Positions 27,501-34,581 of a stretch of DNA of 64,000 bases are shown piece after piece (the first letter of the stretch is position 1; each line of letters begins with the position of its first letter). Below the pieces are notes generated by a model that saw only the letters and a program-made list of their open reading frames with translations, was not told the DNA's origin and made no database searches. The stretch comes from Salinibacterium sp. SWN167 (lineage in GTDB: Bacteria; Actinomycetota; Actinomycetes; Actinomycetales; Microbacteriaceae), in NCBI RefSeq assembly GCF_015864665.1, contig NZ_JADYWU010000001.1:1612001-1676000 (forward strand), given 5' to 3'. The position numbers and the translations under genes were made by a program.

Positions 27501-27559
27501 TTCCCGCGATTCGCCGTCAAGAGGCCGAGCAGCCTGAGCGCGCACCGCGTCCCGCCTAG
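21539..27559 (+). CDS. Giant fusion: ~1500-residue acidic disordered region plus NCS1-type purine/cytosine permease
   Basis: 2006 residues from TTG 21539 (ATG 21545 gives two fewer); neither has a strong Shine-Dalgarno. Residues ~1-1520 are built mostly of Ala, Glu, Asp, Pro, Ser and Val with very few Lys or Arg, so they should be highly acidic and disordered. Islands that look ordered are SRISRRRTPEEMEAQ (~177-192) and MADKDILNWADSPE plus the helix EVLEAQLRLREEEAREY (~870-915). A hydrophobic Ala/Gly stretch (GATGAAILGGAAVAGASLA) follows a DDDDD run near 1445. From ~1522 an NCS1 permease begins (RRIGHAARLFWLWFAANSS, then about 12 membrane segments), ending in a short RRQEAEQPERAPRPA tail. The permease part is of normal length (~485), so the oddity is all N-terminal and probably cytosolic. 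Nif3 follows after 9 bp. Confidence 0.85.
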   Translation: MCMAFHDDVDDANDANDKTSSEHEFELPFPKPATGTSSGSDSAPDTTADGLVDLSEASTEGIFNLDAALNADASRPVVPPADSVSPPTPPVGTSGFAPIDLNEEFQRSDVADALDQGMPPWAMAPAPDPTQAVSQLDAPSGSDAEQPASPSAASHDDDDDDPYQIPADYTTPDFFASRISRRRTPEEMEAQAAAVDAENDALAAALAAGEAAAAGEPTPIEPSVVEAEAVENEIVAPAPVDFAPDESAPVESAPIESAPIVSEPVMPAATDYDHDLGAFDLGAVDSEDDSEEFSFESLFGTQEPEPQATNAATDDSPFGDAPWAEVSPVAGDSSDPISAESDAPANHIWKLGPLEPNVQGSAPEPTPVEPQAAAEAPLPVEDVIDGAPMWNLDGQDAPAVVDAPSLGSDGFLSLDDVLPAATNDSDVESDDSVTDVGTDTDTDTDTDSDAGADTAAPVADAPIGREADTTEAPEAASAPPVESVAAFDLDAAFREAVVAPETSAEPTTSEFLAPPAPESAIEPDSAAAPELPAESETTSEHASALDSEPVEPAQRVEPAEPAQRVESAESAQPVESAEPFAPVGLNEPAAPVETTATASEPVAEQPLDDFFPAPAADSVLESPARTFSDEAATDDSAEPAESAESAESAEPAEPAVAESLFGHRESFIAPSEELAAPAEFPVPVEQPAPVSDEAEETFDNFVPATPEVPATAEVRAAPEPLDAPIISEAVADIAAPASDVAVEPVAEFPQSEEPAASEESATPEESATPEEPAASEESAAPEESATPEEPAETVEASPAPAAPFVSSFAPEASFTPVAEPAPAADEIPAAPIAPLADQAIVSEEHSAAEEQPAAAETATEDDVPTPPTRRSMADKDILNWADSPESQSTGTLSVIEVLEAQLRLREEEAREYREWETTFRSRGGPVADQVIEQVRSEFADVVERDEAAAAADVTPAPVAPQAESADQAVAQPEPETPETASATPDALAEVPEDSTPAPAPAAAAAQLPAWDVPPPSESWSPPADFDDEIPFAAHADPTESLSLPAVGDVPEQPSVPAAPAAESFAAPAVESETPAAPAAPEAHVTPEAPAAEVPAEPDAAAEPAELASEPAPSESDANSGFLRLGDSPEVPEAAAEAPSVPEVPAAPAVPEVFAAPTAFDIQSAPEFPADEDGDYDEVEFAPPALVEPDVAPSVPRANLDEHVSFGDFGFAPPPAEVTSGDTGAADSAASAAEPAAPENDAPFAFDLQADAPIAPETSFASAATEESPDQDFSEMSAVTPEPVVETSPDDTAADVAVEAAPADSAAAFSFASSETPKYVAPEAISFDDLLKTDDIVDADIDSDADEADVDPLQALLANAAPPLQGDPLSEVQTGSMPVAQAAFEAGVEDSESDEAVDDSDRLSYPAELSTAALGADVSTAPADAAVLDSDDDDDSEDDVIPFAAGATGAAILGGAAVAGASLASQPAPTGAPAPLAAPVASETSAAAASAPVDSMPQPVAHSTAVVAQQPLGLDEVAPTAQRVFSLEESGLEPTPVDRRIGHAARLFWLWFAANSSIVSLGLGAAVFAVGMSLRQSIVAILAGVALSFIPLGLTTLAGKRSGQPTMVVSRSTFGLLGNIAPSVVALVARLFWGAVLLWVLASSVAIVLVGSDLNGGLGDRQLLLIALALSFLIALVIAFAGYPLFARIQLILSIISGVLIVGLIGFTAQYIDVSQALTTPDGSWLLTVTGAVLVFSFLGLVWAYSGADIARYQRPSSSGPASMLSATFGAALPAFVLIAYGALLAASDPAIARGFLASPLDTLLLLLPSWYPIPLLLAAALSLLSGITLSLYSGGFALQAIGVRVPRQWSIVIVGVVLGALGILFAFGVDGGINELFRDVATTLAVPTAAWAGIFASETMIRTRKLDSAGLLARGGVYADVRWVNLGAYIVISVIGFALTSATISWLSWQGYGFTALGIDLGSDLAGTDLGVLVALGLGILTPLVAGIPAIRRQEAEQPERAPRPA
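22271..22315 (+). repeat. 15-bp tandem repeat (3 units) inside the giant permease gene
   Basis: Three units encoding DESAP, VESAP and IESAP. All third positions vary, so the array is diverged. In frame with the gene. Confidence 0.75.
22850..22885 (+). repeat. 6-bp tandem repeat (6 units), Thr-Asp run
   Basis: ACCGAC/ACCGAT units, the last AGCGAT, encode TDTDTDTDTDSD. Near-identical DNA units suggest recent slippage. In frame. Confidence 0.8.
23189..23269 (+). repeat. 27-bp tandem repeat (3 units)
   Basis: Units 23189-23215 and 23216-23242 differ at a single base; unit 3 (23243-23269) differs from unit 2 at a few. They encode EPAQRVEPA, EPAQRVESA and ESAQPVESA. The length is a multiple of three, so copy change keeps the frame. 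Confidence 0.9.
23450..23503 (+). repeat. 9-bp tandem repeat (6 units), (EPA/ESA)n
   Basis: GAACCAGCC or GAATCAGCC repeated six times without interruption. Only the fifth base varies. In frame. Confidence 0.92.
23789..23914 (+). repeat. 18-bp tandem repeat (7 units) with a 54-bp higher-order period
   Basis: Seven units encode SEEPAA, SEESAT, PEESAT, PEEPAA, SEESAA, PEESAT and PEEPAE. Units 1-3 and 4-6 form two similar 54-bp blocks, which suggests a block duplication after the first expansion. In frame. Confidence 0.92.
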
Positions 27560-27568
27560 ACTGAACGC

Positions 27569-28387
27569 GTGTCTACTACTGTCGCTCATGTCCTTGCCGC
27601 GGCCGAACGGCTCTGGCCCGCATCCGGTGCCGAGTCGTGGGATGCCGTGGGGTTAGTCGCAGGAGACCTCGACGCCCCGGTGTCCACGATTTCTCTCGCC
27701 GTAGATGCCGTGATGGACACCGTTGACGAGGCGATCGATAGTGGCGCGGACATGCTCATCACGCACCATCCGTTGCTCTTACGCGGGGTTACTTCGATTG
27801 CCAGCGACCGCTACAAAGGAGCGGTGTTGACCAAGCTTGTGCGTGCTGAGTGCGCTCTCTTGGCCGCACACACGAACGCGGATGTCGTAGAAAATGGAAC
27901 GTCGGGTCGCTTCGCCACCAAGCTCGGCTTGTCGTCGATCGCCCCCATCGTCGCCGGTCAGACTCCGGATCGCGGCATTGGCCGCACGGGGCAACTGCCG
28001 GAGCCGATAACGCTCGGGCGTCTTGCTCGCCTCATCGCAGAAATTCTCCCGCCTACCGCTACCGGCGTGCGTGTTGCTGGCGATTTTGATCAACTCGTTC
28101 AATCGGTGGCGTTGTGCGGGGGAGCGGGTGACGCATACTTGAACGAGCCTGCCGTGTTGGCGTCGGATGTCTACATCACGAGTGATCTGCGGCATCATCC
28201 GGCGTCTGAAGCTCGTGAGAATGCTCGGCTTCTGAATGGCCCGGCGTTGATCGATGTCTCGCATTGGGCGAGTGAATGGTTGTGGCTCGACGCTGCAGCC
28301 GAAGAGTTGCGGGCATTGCTACCAGACGTAACGATTACGGTGAGCGAATTGCGCACCGACCCTTGGGATTTTGCGGTTGTGCAGTAA
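27569..28387 (+). CDS. Nif3-like dinuclear metal centre protein
   Basis: 272 residues from GTG 27569, 9 bp after the permease stop. NIF3/YbgI family: toroidal hexamer with two metal ions. Likely ligands lie in LITHHPLLLRG, AHTNADV and, near the C-terminus, LIDVSHWASEWLW. Some members are called GTP cyclohydrolase I type 2, but the cellular role is not settled. The order nif3, coiled-coil zinc-ribbon protein, rnpB is common in actinobacteria. Confidence 0.92.
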   Translation: MSTTVAHVLAAAERLWPASGAESWDAVGLVAGDLDAPVSTISLAVDAVMDTVDEAIDSGADMLITHHPLLLRGVTSIASDRYKGAVLTKLVRAECALLAAHTNADVVENGTSGRFATKLGLSSIAPIVAGQTPDRGIGRTGQLPEPITLGRLARLIAEILPPTATGVRVAGDFDQLVQSVALCGGAGDAYLNEPAVLASDVYITSDLRHHPASEARENARLLNGPALIDVSHWASEWLWLDAAAEELRALLPDVTITVSELRTDPWDFAVVQ

Positions 28388-28411
28388 GCACACCGGTATA
28401 CAGAGAGAAAC

Positions 28412-29158
28412 ATGACTATGGCATTGACCGCTAGCCCCGCTGACCAAGCGCTGCTCCTCGACCTGCAGGCCTTTGACACAAAGATTGCCCAGTTGGAGTA
28501 CCGTGCGAAGAAGCTTCCTGAGCACGAAAAACTTACCGAACTGAAGCAGCACCGCGACAAGCTTCAGCTGACGATGCTCGAAGAGCGTGGGATCAAAGAA
28601 GATATTGAGCTCGAGATGAGCCGTATTGAGTCGGATGTCACCGTGGTAGAAGCTCGCATTGCTCGGGACACTTCGCGCCTGGACGCTAGTTCGTCGGCGA
28701 AGGATGTCGCTGCGCTCGAGCAGGAACTTACCGCGCTGCGCACCCGGTTGAGCAACCTCGAAGACATTGAGCTCGCGGTTATGGAGAAGCTCGAAGCGCA
28801 GCAGAAGGTCGTCGATAACCTTGCGGAACAGGCCGACAATCTTCGGACTCAGGCTGCTGAGCTGGAGGCAAGCCGCGATGAGGCTCTTGTCGTGATCGAG
28901 ACGGAGCTGGGCGCGACGCGCACCGGTCGTACCGCTTTGCAGACCACCATCCCCGACGATCTTTTGGCGCTCTACGAACGCCAGCGTGAGCGTTATGGCG
29001 TCGGTGCTTCGTTGTTGCGTGGCGGAGTCTCACTGGCGTCCGGTGTAAAGCTGCTCGAGAACGAAATGCAAGAGATCCGTGCCGCAGCGCCCGACGCCGT
29101 AATCATGTGCGCCAGCAGCGAGGGCATTCTCGTGCGCACGAACGAGTCGGGACTCTAA
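28412..29158 (+). CDS. C4-type zinc-ribbon family coiled-coil protein with degenerate ribbon
   Basis: 248 residues. Residues ~10-175 form a long antiparallel coiled coil (for example IELEMSRIESDVTVVEARIA, LEQELTALRTRLSNLEDIE), as in the CT398-like/zf-RING_7 family. The C-terminal zinc ribbon normally carries two CxxC pairs; here GASLLRGGVSLASGVKLL replaces the first pair and MCASSEGILVRT keeps a single Cys, so zinc binding is very unlikely. The overall ribbon outline, ending in ILVRT, is kept. Function unknown. The gene ends 28 bp before the RNase P RNA. Confidence 0.85.
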   Translation: MTMALTASPADQALLLDLQAFDTKIAQLEYRAKKLPEHEKLTELKQHRDKLQLTMLEERGIKEDIELEMSRIESDVTVVEARIARDTSRLDASSSAKDVAALEQELTALRTRLSNLEDIELAVMEKLEAQQKVVDNLAEQADNLRTQAAELEASRDEALVVIETELGATRTGRTALQTTIPDDLLALYERQRERYGVGASLLRGGVSLASGVKLLENEMQEIRAAAPDAVIMCASSEGILVRTNESGL

Positions 29159-29186
29159 GCCCTTTCTGAAGGCTAAGCTTGAGGTC

Positions 29187-29559
29187 GAATGGGTCGGCAA
29201 GACGGTCGCGTTATCCGTAAGGGTACCGAGGAACGTCCGGGCTCCAGAGAGCAGGATGGTGGGTAACACCCACCCGGGGCAACCCGCGAGAACAGTGCAA
29301 CAGAAAGCAGACCGCCACGGGCTTTGGCCTGGGGTAAGGGTGAAACGGTGGTGTAAGAGACCACCAGCGGCCGGGGTGACTCGGTCGGCTAGGTAAACCT
29401 CGTCCGGAGCAAGATCAGACAGAAGACGCTAAGGCTGCTCGCCGAGTCTTCGGGTAGATCGCTAGAGGTGTGCGGCAACGTACATCGTAGATAGATGACC
29501 GTCCAGCATGAGATTTCGATTTCGTGTGAACAGAACCCGGCGTACTAGCCGGCCCATTC
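29187..29559 (+). ncRNA. rnpB: RNase P RNA, bacterial type A
   Basis: Catalytic RNA that trims tRNA 5' ends. The core GAGGAACGTCCGGGCTCC starts at 29228, and the matching 3' core CAGAACCCGGCGTA at 29531-29544. AGATAGATGACCGTCC lies near 29489. Helix P1 closes the molecule: GAATGGGTCGGC (29187-29198) pairs with GCCGGCCCATTC (29548-29559) with one G-U pair. The P15 loop motif AGGTAAACCTCG is present. Length about 373 bases. No clear promoter fits in the 28 bp upstream, so it may be expressed from inside the preceding gene. Confidence 0.95.
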
Positions 29560-29624
29560 CTCAGTCTTAGGCTTCGCTCCACGAGCGGCGCTCGGCTCAC
29601 ACTGGTGTTCCTAGAGCAGCAGCT

Positions 29625-30335
29625 CTAGACGACTCCCGACGTGCCCAACAGGGTACCGATGAGGAACGTTGTGGCGAGCGCGAGCGCTCCGCCGATCACA
29701 ATTCGTAGCGTCGGTCGCACCCAACTGTTGCCGCCGACACGGGCCGACAGCGCTCCGGTGATCACCAAGGCGGTCAACACGGCGATGAAGGTCGCAAGCA
29801 CGCGGACGGGTTCAGGCGCGAGCAAGATGGCGGCGAGGGGCAACACTCCACCGATCGTGAACGCTAGGGCGGATGCGCCCGCCGCTTCCCACGGGCTCAC
29901 GACGGCGTGCTCGGTAATGCCGAGTTCTGCTTCAAGGTGCGCTGCGAGAACGTCGTGTTCTGTGAGTTCCTCGGCTACACGTTGGGCTGTTTCCGCACTG
30001 ATTCCTTTGGCTTCGTAAATAGCCGCAAGCTCGGCGAGTTCCTCTTCTGGCATCTCGGCGAGTTCGCGACGCTCTTTCTCAATGAGCGCCCGCTGGCTAT
30101 CACTCTGGCTGCTCACAGAGACGTATTCTCCCAGCGCCATCGAGATGGCACCGCCGACGAGTCCGGCGACTCCGGCAGTGATCAGGGGAGCGATAGCGGA
30201 TGTTGCTCCCGCTACACCGACGACGATGGCGGCAACCGAGACGATGCCGTCATTCGCGCCAAGAACCCCGGCACGGAGCCAGTTCAGACGTCCGGCGATA
30301 TCACCGGAGTGCGGTTCATTCGTATGGAAGCTCAT
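29625..30335 (-). CDS. VIT1/CCC1 family membrane transporter
   Basis: 236 residues. Two membrane segments near the N-terminus (GANDGIVSVAAIVVGVAGA and the following GLVGGAISMALGEYVSVSS), a charged cytosolic helical domain rich in Glu (EKERRELAEMPEEELAEL) that in plant VIT1 binds metal, and three C-terminal membrane segments. The family exports Fe2+ or Mn2+; the exact metal is not predictable. It starts 2 bp after the ppgK stop and is probably in one operon with it. Confidence 0.9.
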   Translation of the reverse strand: MSFHTNEPHSGDIAGRLNWLRAGVLGANDGIVSVAAIVVGVAGATSAIAPLITAGVAGLVGGAISMALGEYVSVSSQSDSQRALIEKERRELAEMPEEELAELAAIYEAKGISAETAQRVAEELTEHDVLAAHLEAELGITEHAVVSPWEAAGASALAFTIGGVLPLAAILLAPEPVRVLATFIAVLTALVITGALSARVGGNSWVRPTLRIVIGGALALATTFLIGTLLGTSGVV

Positions 30336-30337
30336 TG

Positions 30338-31084
30338 CTATTCCTTCACCGCGAGTGCTGCAGCGCCGAGGATGCCAGCGTTGTTGCGTAGTTTGGCTGG
30401 CACGATAGGGGTCTTTAGCTTGAGCAGCGGCAAAAACTTCTCGTAGCTCTTTGAAACACCGCCACCGACCAGAAAGAGGTCGGGCGAGAAGAGCAGTTCA
30501 AGGTGCGTGTAATAGCGCTGGAGGCGCTTTGCCCAGGCTTTCCAGCTGAGGCGCTGCCGTTCCTTTGCCGAGAAAGAGGCACCCTTTTCCGCATCCCGCC
30601 GCCCGATAGTGAGATGACCAAGCTCAGAGTTCGGCACGAGGGTTCCGTTGTAAATGAGCGCGCTGCCTATGCCCGTGCCGAGCGTGGTCAGCAGAATCAG
30701 ACCGGGAACGCCTTTCGCGGCGCCGTAGCGCACTTCAGCAACGCCAGCGGCATCCGCATCGTTGACGAAATGGATGTCGCGGCCGAGAGCCTTCTCGAAG
30801 AGAGCCTCAGCCTCCAGGCCGATCCATTCTTTGGAGATGTTCGCGGCGGACATTGTTTTACCGTTACGAACGATTGCCGGAAAACATACGCCTACTGGCA
30901 TGGATTCCGGAATCCCGCCGAGCTTCTCGATGAGTTCGATGACGACCTTCACGATTGCGTCAGGCTTGCCCGATTTGGGCGTCGCGATCTTCATGCGTTC
31001 GCTCACGAGCTTGCCGGTGTCCGTGTCGACGATGGCGCCCTTAATGCCAGTGCCACCGATGTCGATTCCTAGAGCCTGAGTCAT
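30338..31084 (-). CDS. ppgK: Polyphosphate glucokinase
   Basis: 248 residues. ROK-family kinase that phosphorylates glucose using polyphosphate (and ATP) in actinobacteria. Phosphate-binding motifs: DIGGTGIKGAIVD at the N-terminus and LLTTLGTGIGSALI near residue 130; the catalytic Asp lies in FVNDADAAGVAE. Length matches the family (about 250). It is followed by the VIT gene with 2 bp spacing. Confidence 0.94.
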   Translation of the reverse strand: MTQALGIDIGGTGIKGAIVDTDTGKLVSERMKIATPKSGKPDAIVKVVIELIEKLGGIPESMPVGVCFPAIVRNGKTMSAANISKEWIGLEAEALFEKALGRDIHFVNDADAAGVAEVRYGAAKGVPGLILLTTLGTGIGSALIYNGTLVPNSELGHLTIGRRDAEKGASFSAKERQRLSWKAWAKRLQRYYTHLELLFSPDLFLVGGGVSKSYEKFLPLLKLKTPIVPAKLRNNAGILGAAALAVKE

Positions 31085-31121
31085 GCTGTCCTCTTTCGCG
31101 TGGTTAGGGAGCGTCAGGGTA

Positions 31122-31988
31122 TTACGGGAGGGTCAAAATTTCGGTGCCACGTTCGGTGACAACCATGGTGTGTTCGAACTGAGCGGTCAGGCTCTTGTCG
31201 CGGGTGGTGACGGTCCAGTCGTCAGCCCACAAATCCCAATCGTGGGAGCCGAGCGTGAGCATAGGTTCGATCGTGAAGACCATGCCTACCTCGATAACAT
31301 CGTCGAACTGTGGCGCAGAGTCGTAGTGGGGGATGATCAGACCGGTGTGGAAGGCACGGCCAACGCCGTGCCCGGTGAAGTCGCGAACCACGCCATACCC
31401 AAACCGCTTCGCATAGGACTCAATGGCTCGCCCAATAACGTTGACTTGGCGGCCGGGGGCAACGGCCTTGATTCCCCGGTTGAGGGCTTCCTGGGTGCGC
31501 TCAACCAGATTGTGAGCCTCTTCCGACACGTTGCCGACAAGGAAAGTCTTGTTGAGGTCGCCGTGCATACCGTCTTTGTAGGCGGTGATATCAATGTTGA
31601 TGATGTCGCCGTCGTGGAGCACGGTGTCATCAGGAATGCCGTGGCAAATTACTTCGTTGACGCTCGTGCAACACGACTTGGGGAAGCCCCGGTAGCCGAG
31701 GGTCGAGGGGTATGCGCCGCGGGAAACCATGTACTCGTGAGCGATCTGATCCAGTTGCGCGGTGGTGACGCCCGGTGCGATCGCCGCACCAACCGCTTCG
31801 ACGGCGCCAGCCGCAATCTTTCCTGCCGCGCGGATGCGGTCGACTTCTTCGGCGGTGTAGACATCCGAACCAGTGAAGGTGCGCGGCGCCTTCTTGCCCA
31901 CGTATTCGGGGCGGGTTATAGCCGAGGGAACGGCAAGTTGAGGTGGGATTACTCCCGGAACGAGGTGACCAGAGTTATTCCGAGGCAT
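31122..31988 (-). CDS. map: Methionine aminopeptidase, type I
   Basis: 288 residues with the N-terminal extension seen in actinobacterial MapB-like enzymes. Metal ligands are recognisable: Asp in [10 protein letters not shown], Asp in MHGDLNKTF, His in GHGVGRAFH, Glu in FTIEPML and Glu in FEHTMVV. It removes the initiator Met from new proteins. Separated from ppgK by 37 bp on the same strand. Confidence 0.95.
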   Translation of the reverse strand: MPRNNSGHLVPGVIPPQLAVPSAITRPEYVGKKAPRTFTGSDVYTAEEVDRIRAAGKIAAGAVEAVGAAIAPGVTTAQLDQIAHEYMVSRGAYPSTLGYRGFPKSCCTSVNEVICHGIPDDTVLHDGDIINIDITAYKDGMHGDLNKTFLVGNVSEEAHNLVERTQEALNRGIKAVAPGRQVNVIGRAIESYAKRFGYGVVRDFTGHGVGRAFHTGLIIPHYDSAPQFDDVIEVGMVFTIEPMLTLGSHDWDLWADDWTVTTRDKSLTAQFEHTMVVTERGTEILTLP

Positions 31989-32037
31989 TTCAGCAGTCTA
32001 ACGGCGTAGCCTTGCTCACGACGAAGGGACGAACCGC

Positions 32038-32205
32038 ATGGAGCAATGGTGGTACAACCACAAGACCGGCGAAGTCGAAGAAGGACCGCAGTCGCTAGCC
32101 GTAGATCGTGATGGCCCATTCGATACTCGGGCTCAAGCAGAACACGCGCCGCAAATTATCGCGGAGCGCGCACGCAAGTGGGCAAGCGAAGATTCTGAAG
32201 ACTAA
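32038..32205 (+). CDS. Small SPOR-like actinobacterial protein (55 residues)
   Basis: ATG 32038 to TAA 32203-32205, with AAGGGA at 32023-32028 as ribosome-binding site. The product begins MEQWWYNHKTGEVEEGPQS and continues GPFDTRAQAEHAPQIIAERA, which fits the short actinobacterial proteins labelled 'SPOR domain-containing' (WYN..TG.VEEG...GPF.TR..A). Highly charged, no membrane segment. It sits between divergent map and convergent panB, as I recall it does in relatives. Confidence 0.75.
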   Translation: MEQWWYNHKTGEVEEGPQSLAVDRDGPFDTRAQAEHAPQIIAERARKWASEDSED

Positions 32206-32219
32206 AGGCTCGGAGTATT

Positions 32220-32235
32220 CCGGGACCGTTCCCGG
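32220..32235. terminator. Short hairpin between the small protein gene and panB
   Basis: CCGGGA / TCCCGG stem of 6 bp with loop CCGT, between two convergent stops. No U-run, so termination strength is doubtful. Confidence 0.35.
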
Positions 32236-32247
32236 CCGAGGGGACTC

Positions 32248-33078
32248 CTAGTAGGAGTGCTCCTCTGTCGGGTATGTACCCGCAGCGACATCGGCGCGGT
32301 ACTCGTCAACAGCGCCCGCGAGCGTTGCACGCAAATCGGCGTACTGCTTAACGAACTTCGGGATGCGTCCTTTGGTAAGGCCCGCCCAGTCAGTCCAGAC
32401 CAGAAGCTGCCCATCAACGTGTGGGCCTGCGCCAACGCCGATCGTCGGAATCGACAGTGCTTCAGTGATCTTGGCGGCGGCATCCGCTGGCACCATCTCG
32501 AGCACGACAGCAAAGGCGCCGGCCTCTTGAACGGCGAGAGCGTCGGCGAGCAGTTGCTCAAACCCTTCTCCGCGACCTTGAATGACGTGGCCACCGAGGC
32601 CGTGCTCGCTCTGGGGAGTGAACCCGATGTGAGCCATCAAGGGGATACCGGCGTCCACGATGCGTCGGATCTGTTCGGCACTGCGCACACCGCCTTCAAG
32701 TTTCACGGCGTGTGCCCCCGTTTCCTTCATGAAGCGGAACGCGGTGTGTAGGGCCTCCTCGGAGCCTGTTTCGTAGGATCCGAAGGGCATATCAGCCACA
32801 ACAAAGGCTCGCGTGACAGCGCCGGCAACGGCGCGCGTCAGGGGGATCAGGTCATCGATGCTCACGGGCAGGGTGGTGTCGTAGCCATAGACATTGTTGC
32901 CAGCGGAATCGCCAACCAGTAGGAAGTCGATACCTGACTCGTCGAAGATTCCCGCAGTCAGCTGGTCATAACTGGTGAGTCCAACAATCTTGATTCCGTT
33001 CTCTTTCGCCGTCTGAAAATGGCGAGTGCGAACTCGTTTGAGCTTGGCTTGGGCTTCAGCAGCGGCAGAGTCAGTCAT
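32248..33078 (-). CDS. panB: 3-methyl-2-oxobutanoate hydroxymethyltransferase
   Basis: 276 residues from ATG 33076-33078; the open frame extends upstream to 33264, but that part is unlike the family and lies in the region shared with glnA2. It makes ketopantoate for pantothenate/CoA. Mg-binding and active-site motifs: SYDQLTAGIFDESGIDFLLV, GDSAGNNVYG, DMPFGSYE, VKLEGG and AHIGFTPQS. No panC or panD is adjacent. Divergent from glnA2 with a 146-bp gap. Confidence 0.95.
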   Translation of the reverse strand: MTDSAAAEAQAKLKRVRTRHFQTAKENGIKIVGLTSYDQLTAGIFDESGIDFLLVGDSAGNNVYGYDTTLPVSIDDLIPLTRAVAGAVTRAFVVADMPFGSYETGSEEALHTAFRFMKETGAHAVKLEGGVRSAEQIRRIVDAGIPLMAHIGFTPQSEHGLGGHVIQGRGEGFEQLLADALAVQEAGAFAVVLEMVPADAAAKITEALSIPTIGVGAGPHVDGQLLVWTDWAGLTKGRIPKFVKQYADLRATLAGAVDEYRADVAAGTYPTEEHSY

Positions 33079-33149
33079 GTCCGCCAGTCTAATGACACCG
33101 ACGCAGGGTTCAATTGGGCTACTGCGGCGGCGAGTGCGCTGCAGAGACC

Positions 33150-33170
33150 CTAAGGAACAAGTACCCTTAG
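33150..33170. promoter_or_regulatory. Inverted repeat CTAAGG-N9-CCTTAG upstream of glnA2
   Basis: Perfect 6-bp arms (33150-33155, 33165-33170), 54 bp upstream of the glnA2 start in the panB/glnA2 divergent region. It does not match a GlnR box. The regulator is unknown. Confidence 0.3.
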
Positions 33171-33224
33171 AGCGGCAGAATCGATGTCGCACTCTCGCGG
33201 CAAAGCACGGATCGAGGAACACTA

Positions 33225-34568
33225 ATGTCAATGGACAAGCAGCGCGATTTCGTTCTTCGCACAATTGAAGAACGTGGCATCAAATTTGTTCGACTCTGGT
33301 TCACGGATGTTGTAGGAACGCTCAAGAGCGTTGCCGTTGCTCCCGCGGAGATCGAAGGTGCATTCGCTGAGGGCCTCGGCTTCGACGGTTCCGCCATTGA
33401 GGGATTCACTCGTGCGTACGAGGCAGACATGCTCGCGCACCCAGATCCCACCACTTTTCAGATTCTGCCGTGGCGTGGAGAGATCGATCCCACTGCCCGC
33501 ATGTTCTGCGACATCACTACGCCCGACGGCCAGCCCGCAGCATCCGACCCTCGCAATGTGCTCAAGCGCACCCTCGAGAAGGCGGCCGAGCGCGGCTTCA
33601 CGTTCTACACTCACCCTGAGATCGAGTTCTACCTTCTCAAGTCGAGCAAGCTCAAGAATGGCAGCCCGCAGCCAGTTGATTCCGCTGGCTTCTTTGACAA
33701 CGTTCCTGGCGGCACGGCGCACGACTTCCGTCGCCGTTCGGTGCGGATGCTCGAAGACCTCGGTATCTCGGTGGAGTTCAGCCACCACGAGTCTGGCCCT
33801 GGCCAGAACGAGATTGACCTTCGCTACGCCGACGCCCTCACCACGGCAGACAACATCATGACGTTCCGCACCGTGATCAAAGAGGTCGCCATCGAGCAGG
33901 GTGTTTACGCGACATTCATGCCGAAGCCGATGTCTGGCCAGCCCGGTTCGGGAATGCACACCCATATGTCGCTTTTCGAAGGCGACCAGAATGCGTTTTA
34001 CGATGCGAGCGGTCACTACCAGCTGTCTAAGGTCGGCCGCCAGTTCATGGCTGGCGTTCTCAAGCATGCCCCCGAGATCACGGCGGTGACGAACCAGTTC
34101 GTGAACTCCTACAAGCGCCTCTGGGGCGGCGACGAAGCGCCCAGTTTCGTTACCTGGGGCCACAACAACCGCTCGGCACTCGTGCGCGTTCCGTTGTACA
34201 AGCCGGGCAAGGGGCAGAGCGCACGTATCGAATATCGTGCTCTCGACTCGGCGGCGAACCCCTACTTGGCATACTCTCTGTTGCTCGCTGCGGGGCTCAA
34301 GGGCATCGAGGAAGGCTATGAGCTCCCGCTCGAAGCCGAAGATGCTGTGGGTGACCTCTCGGAGCACGAACGCCGTGCGCTTGGCTACGAGCAGCTTCCG
34401 TCGAACCTCAACCACGCGCTGAGCATCATGGAAAACTCCGAGCTTGTTGCGGAGACGCTCGGCGAGCAGGTATTCAACTTCGTGCTGCTGAACAAGCGTC
34501 GCGAGTGGAAGGCCTACCGCGCACAGGTCACCCCTTACGAACTGGAGAGCAGCCTAGAGATCCTCTAG
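33225..34568 (+). CDS. glnA2: Glutamine synthetase, GlnA2 type (no adenylylation Tyr)
   Basis: 447 residues, close to mycobacterial GlnA2 (446). Type I glutamine synthetase: FDGSAIEGF, PEIEFYLL, HHESGPGQNEID, MPKPMSGQPGSGMHTH and NRSALVRVP with the ATP/Glu-binding pattern. The C-terminal Tyr of the LYDLPPEE adenylylation loop is missing: the region reads YELPLEAEDAVGDLS, so GlnE should not modify it. ATG 33225 is used with GAGGAA upstream; MSMDKQ has a second ATG at 33231. The glnE gene follows after 13 bp. Confidence 0.93.
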   Translation: MSMDKQRDFVLRTIEERGIKFVRLWFTDVVGTLKSVAVAPAEIEGAFAEGLGFDGSAIEGFTRAYEADMLAHPDPTTFQILPWRGEIDPTARMFCDITTPDGQPAASDPRNVLKRTLEKAAERGFTFYTHPEIEFYLLKSSKLKNGSPQPVDSAGFFDNVPGGTAHDFRRRSVRMLEDLGISVEFSHHESGPGQNEIDLRYADALTTADNIMTFRTVIKEVAIEQGVYATFMPKPMSGQPGSGMHTHMSLFEGDQNAFYDASGHYQLSKVGRQFMAGVLKHAPEITAVTNQFVNSYKRLWGGDEAPSFVTWGHNNRSALVRVPLYKPGKGQSARIEYRALDSAANPYLAYSLLLAAGLKGIEEGYELPLEAEDAVGDLSEHERRALGYEQLPSNLNHALSIMENSELVAETLGEQVFNFVLLNKRREWKAYRAQVTPYELESSLEIL

Positions 34569-34581
34569 ACCCTCCGTCACC

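Noticed and set aside
33078-33264. N-terminal extension of PanB up to 33264
   Set aside because: The extra residues do not resemble the family, overlap the glnA2 start, and the ATG at 33078 fits PanB length.
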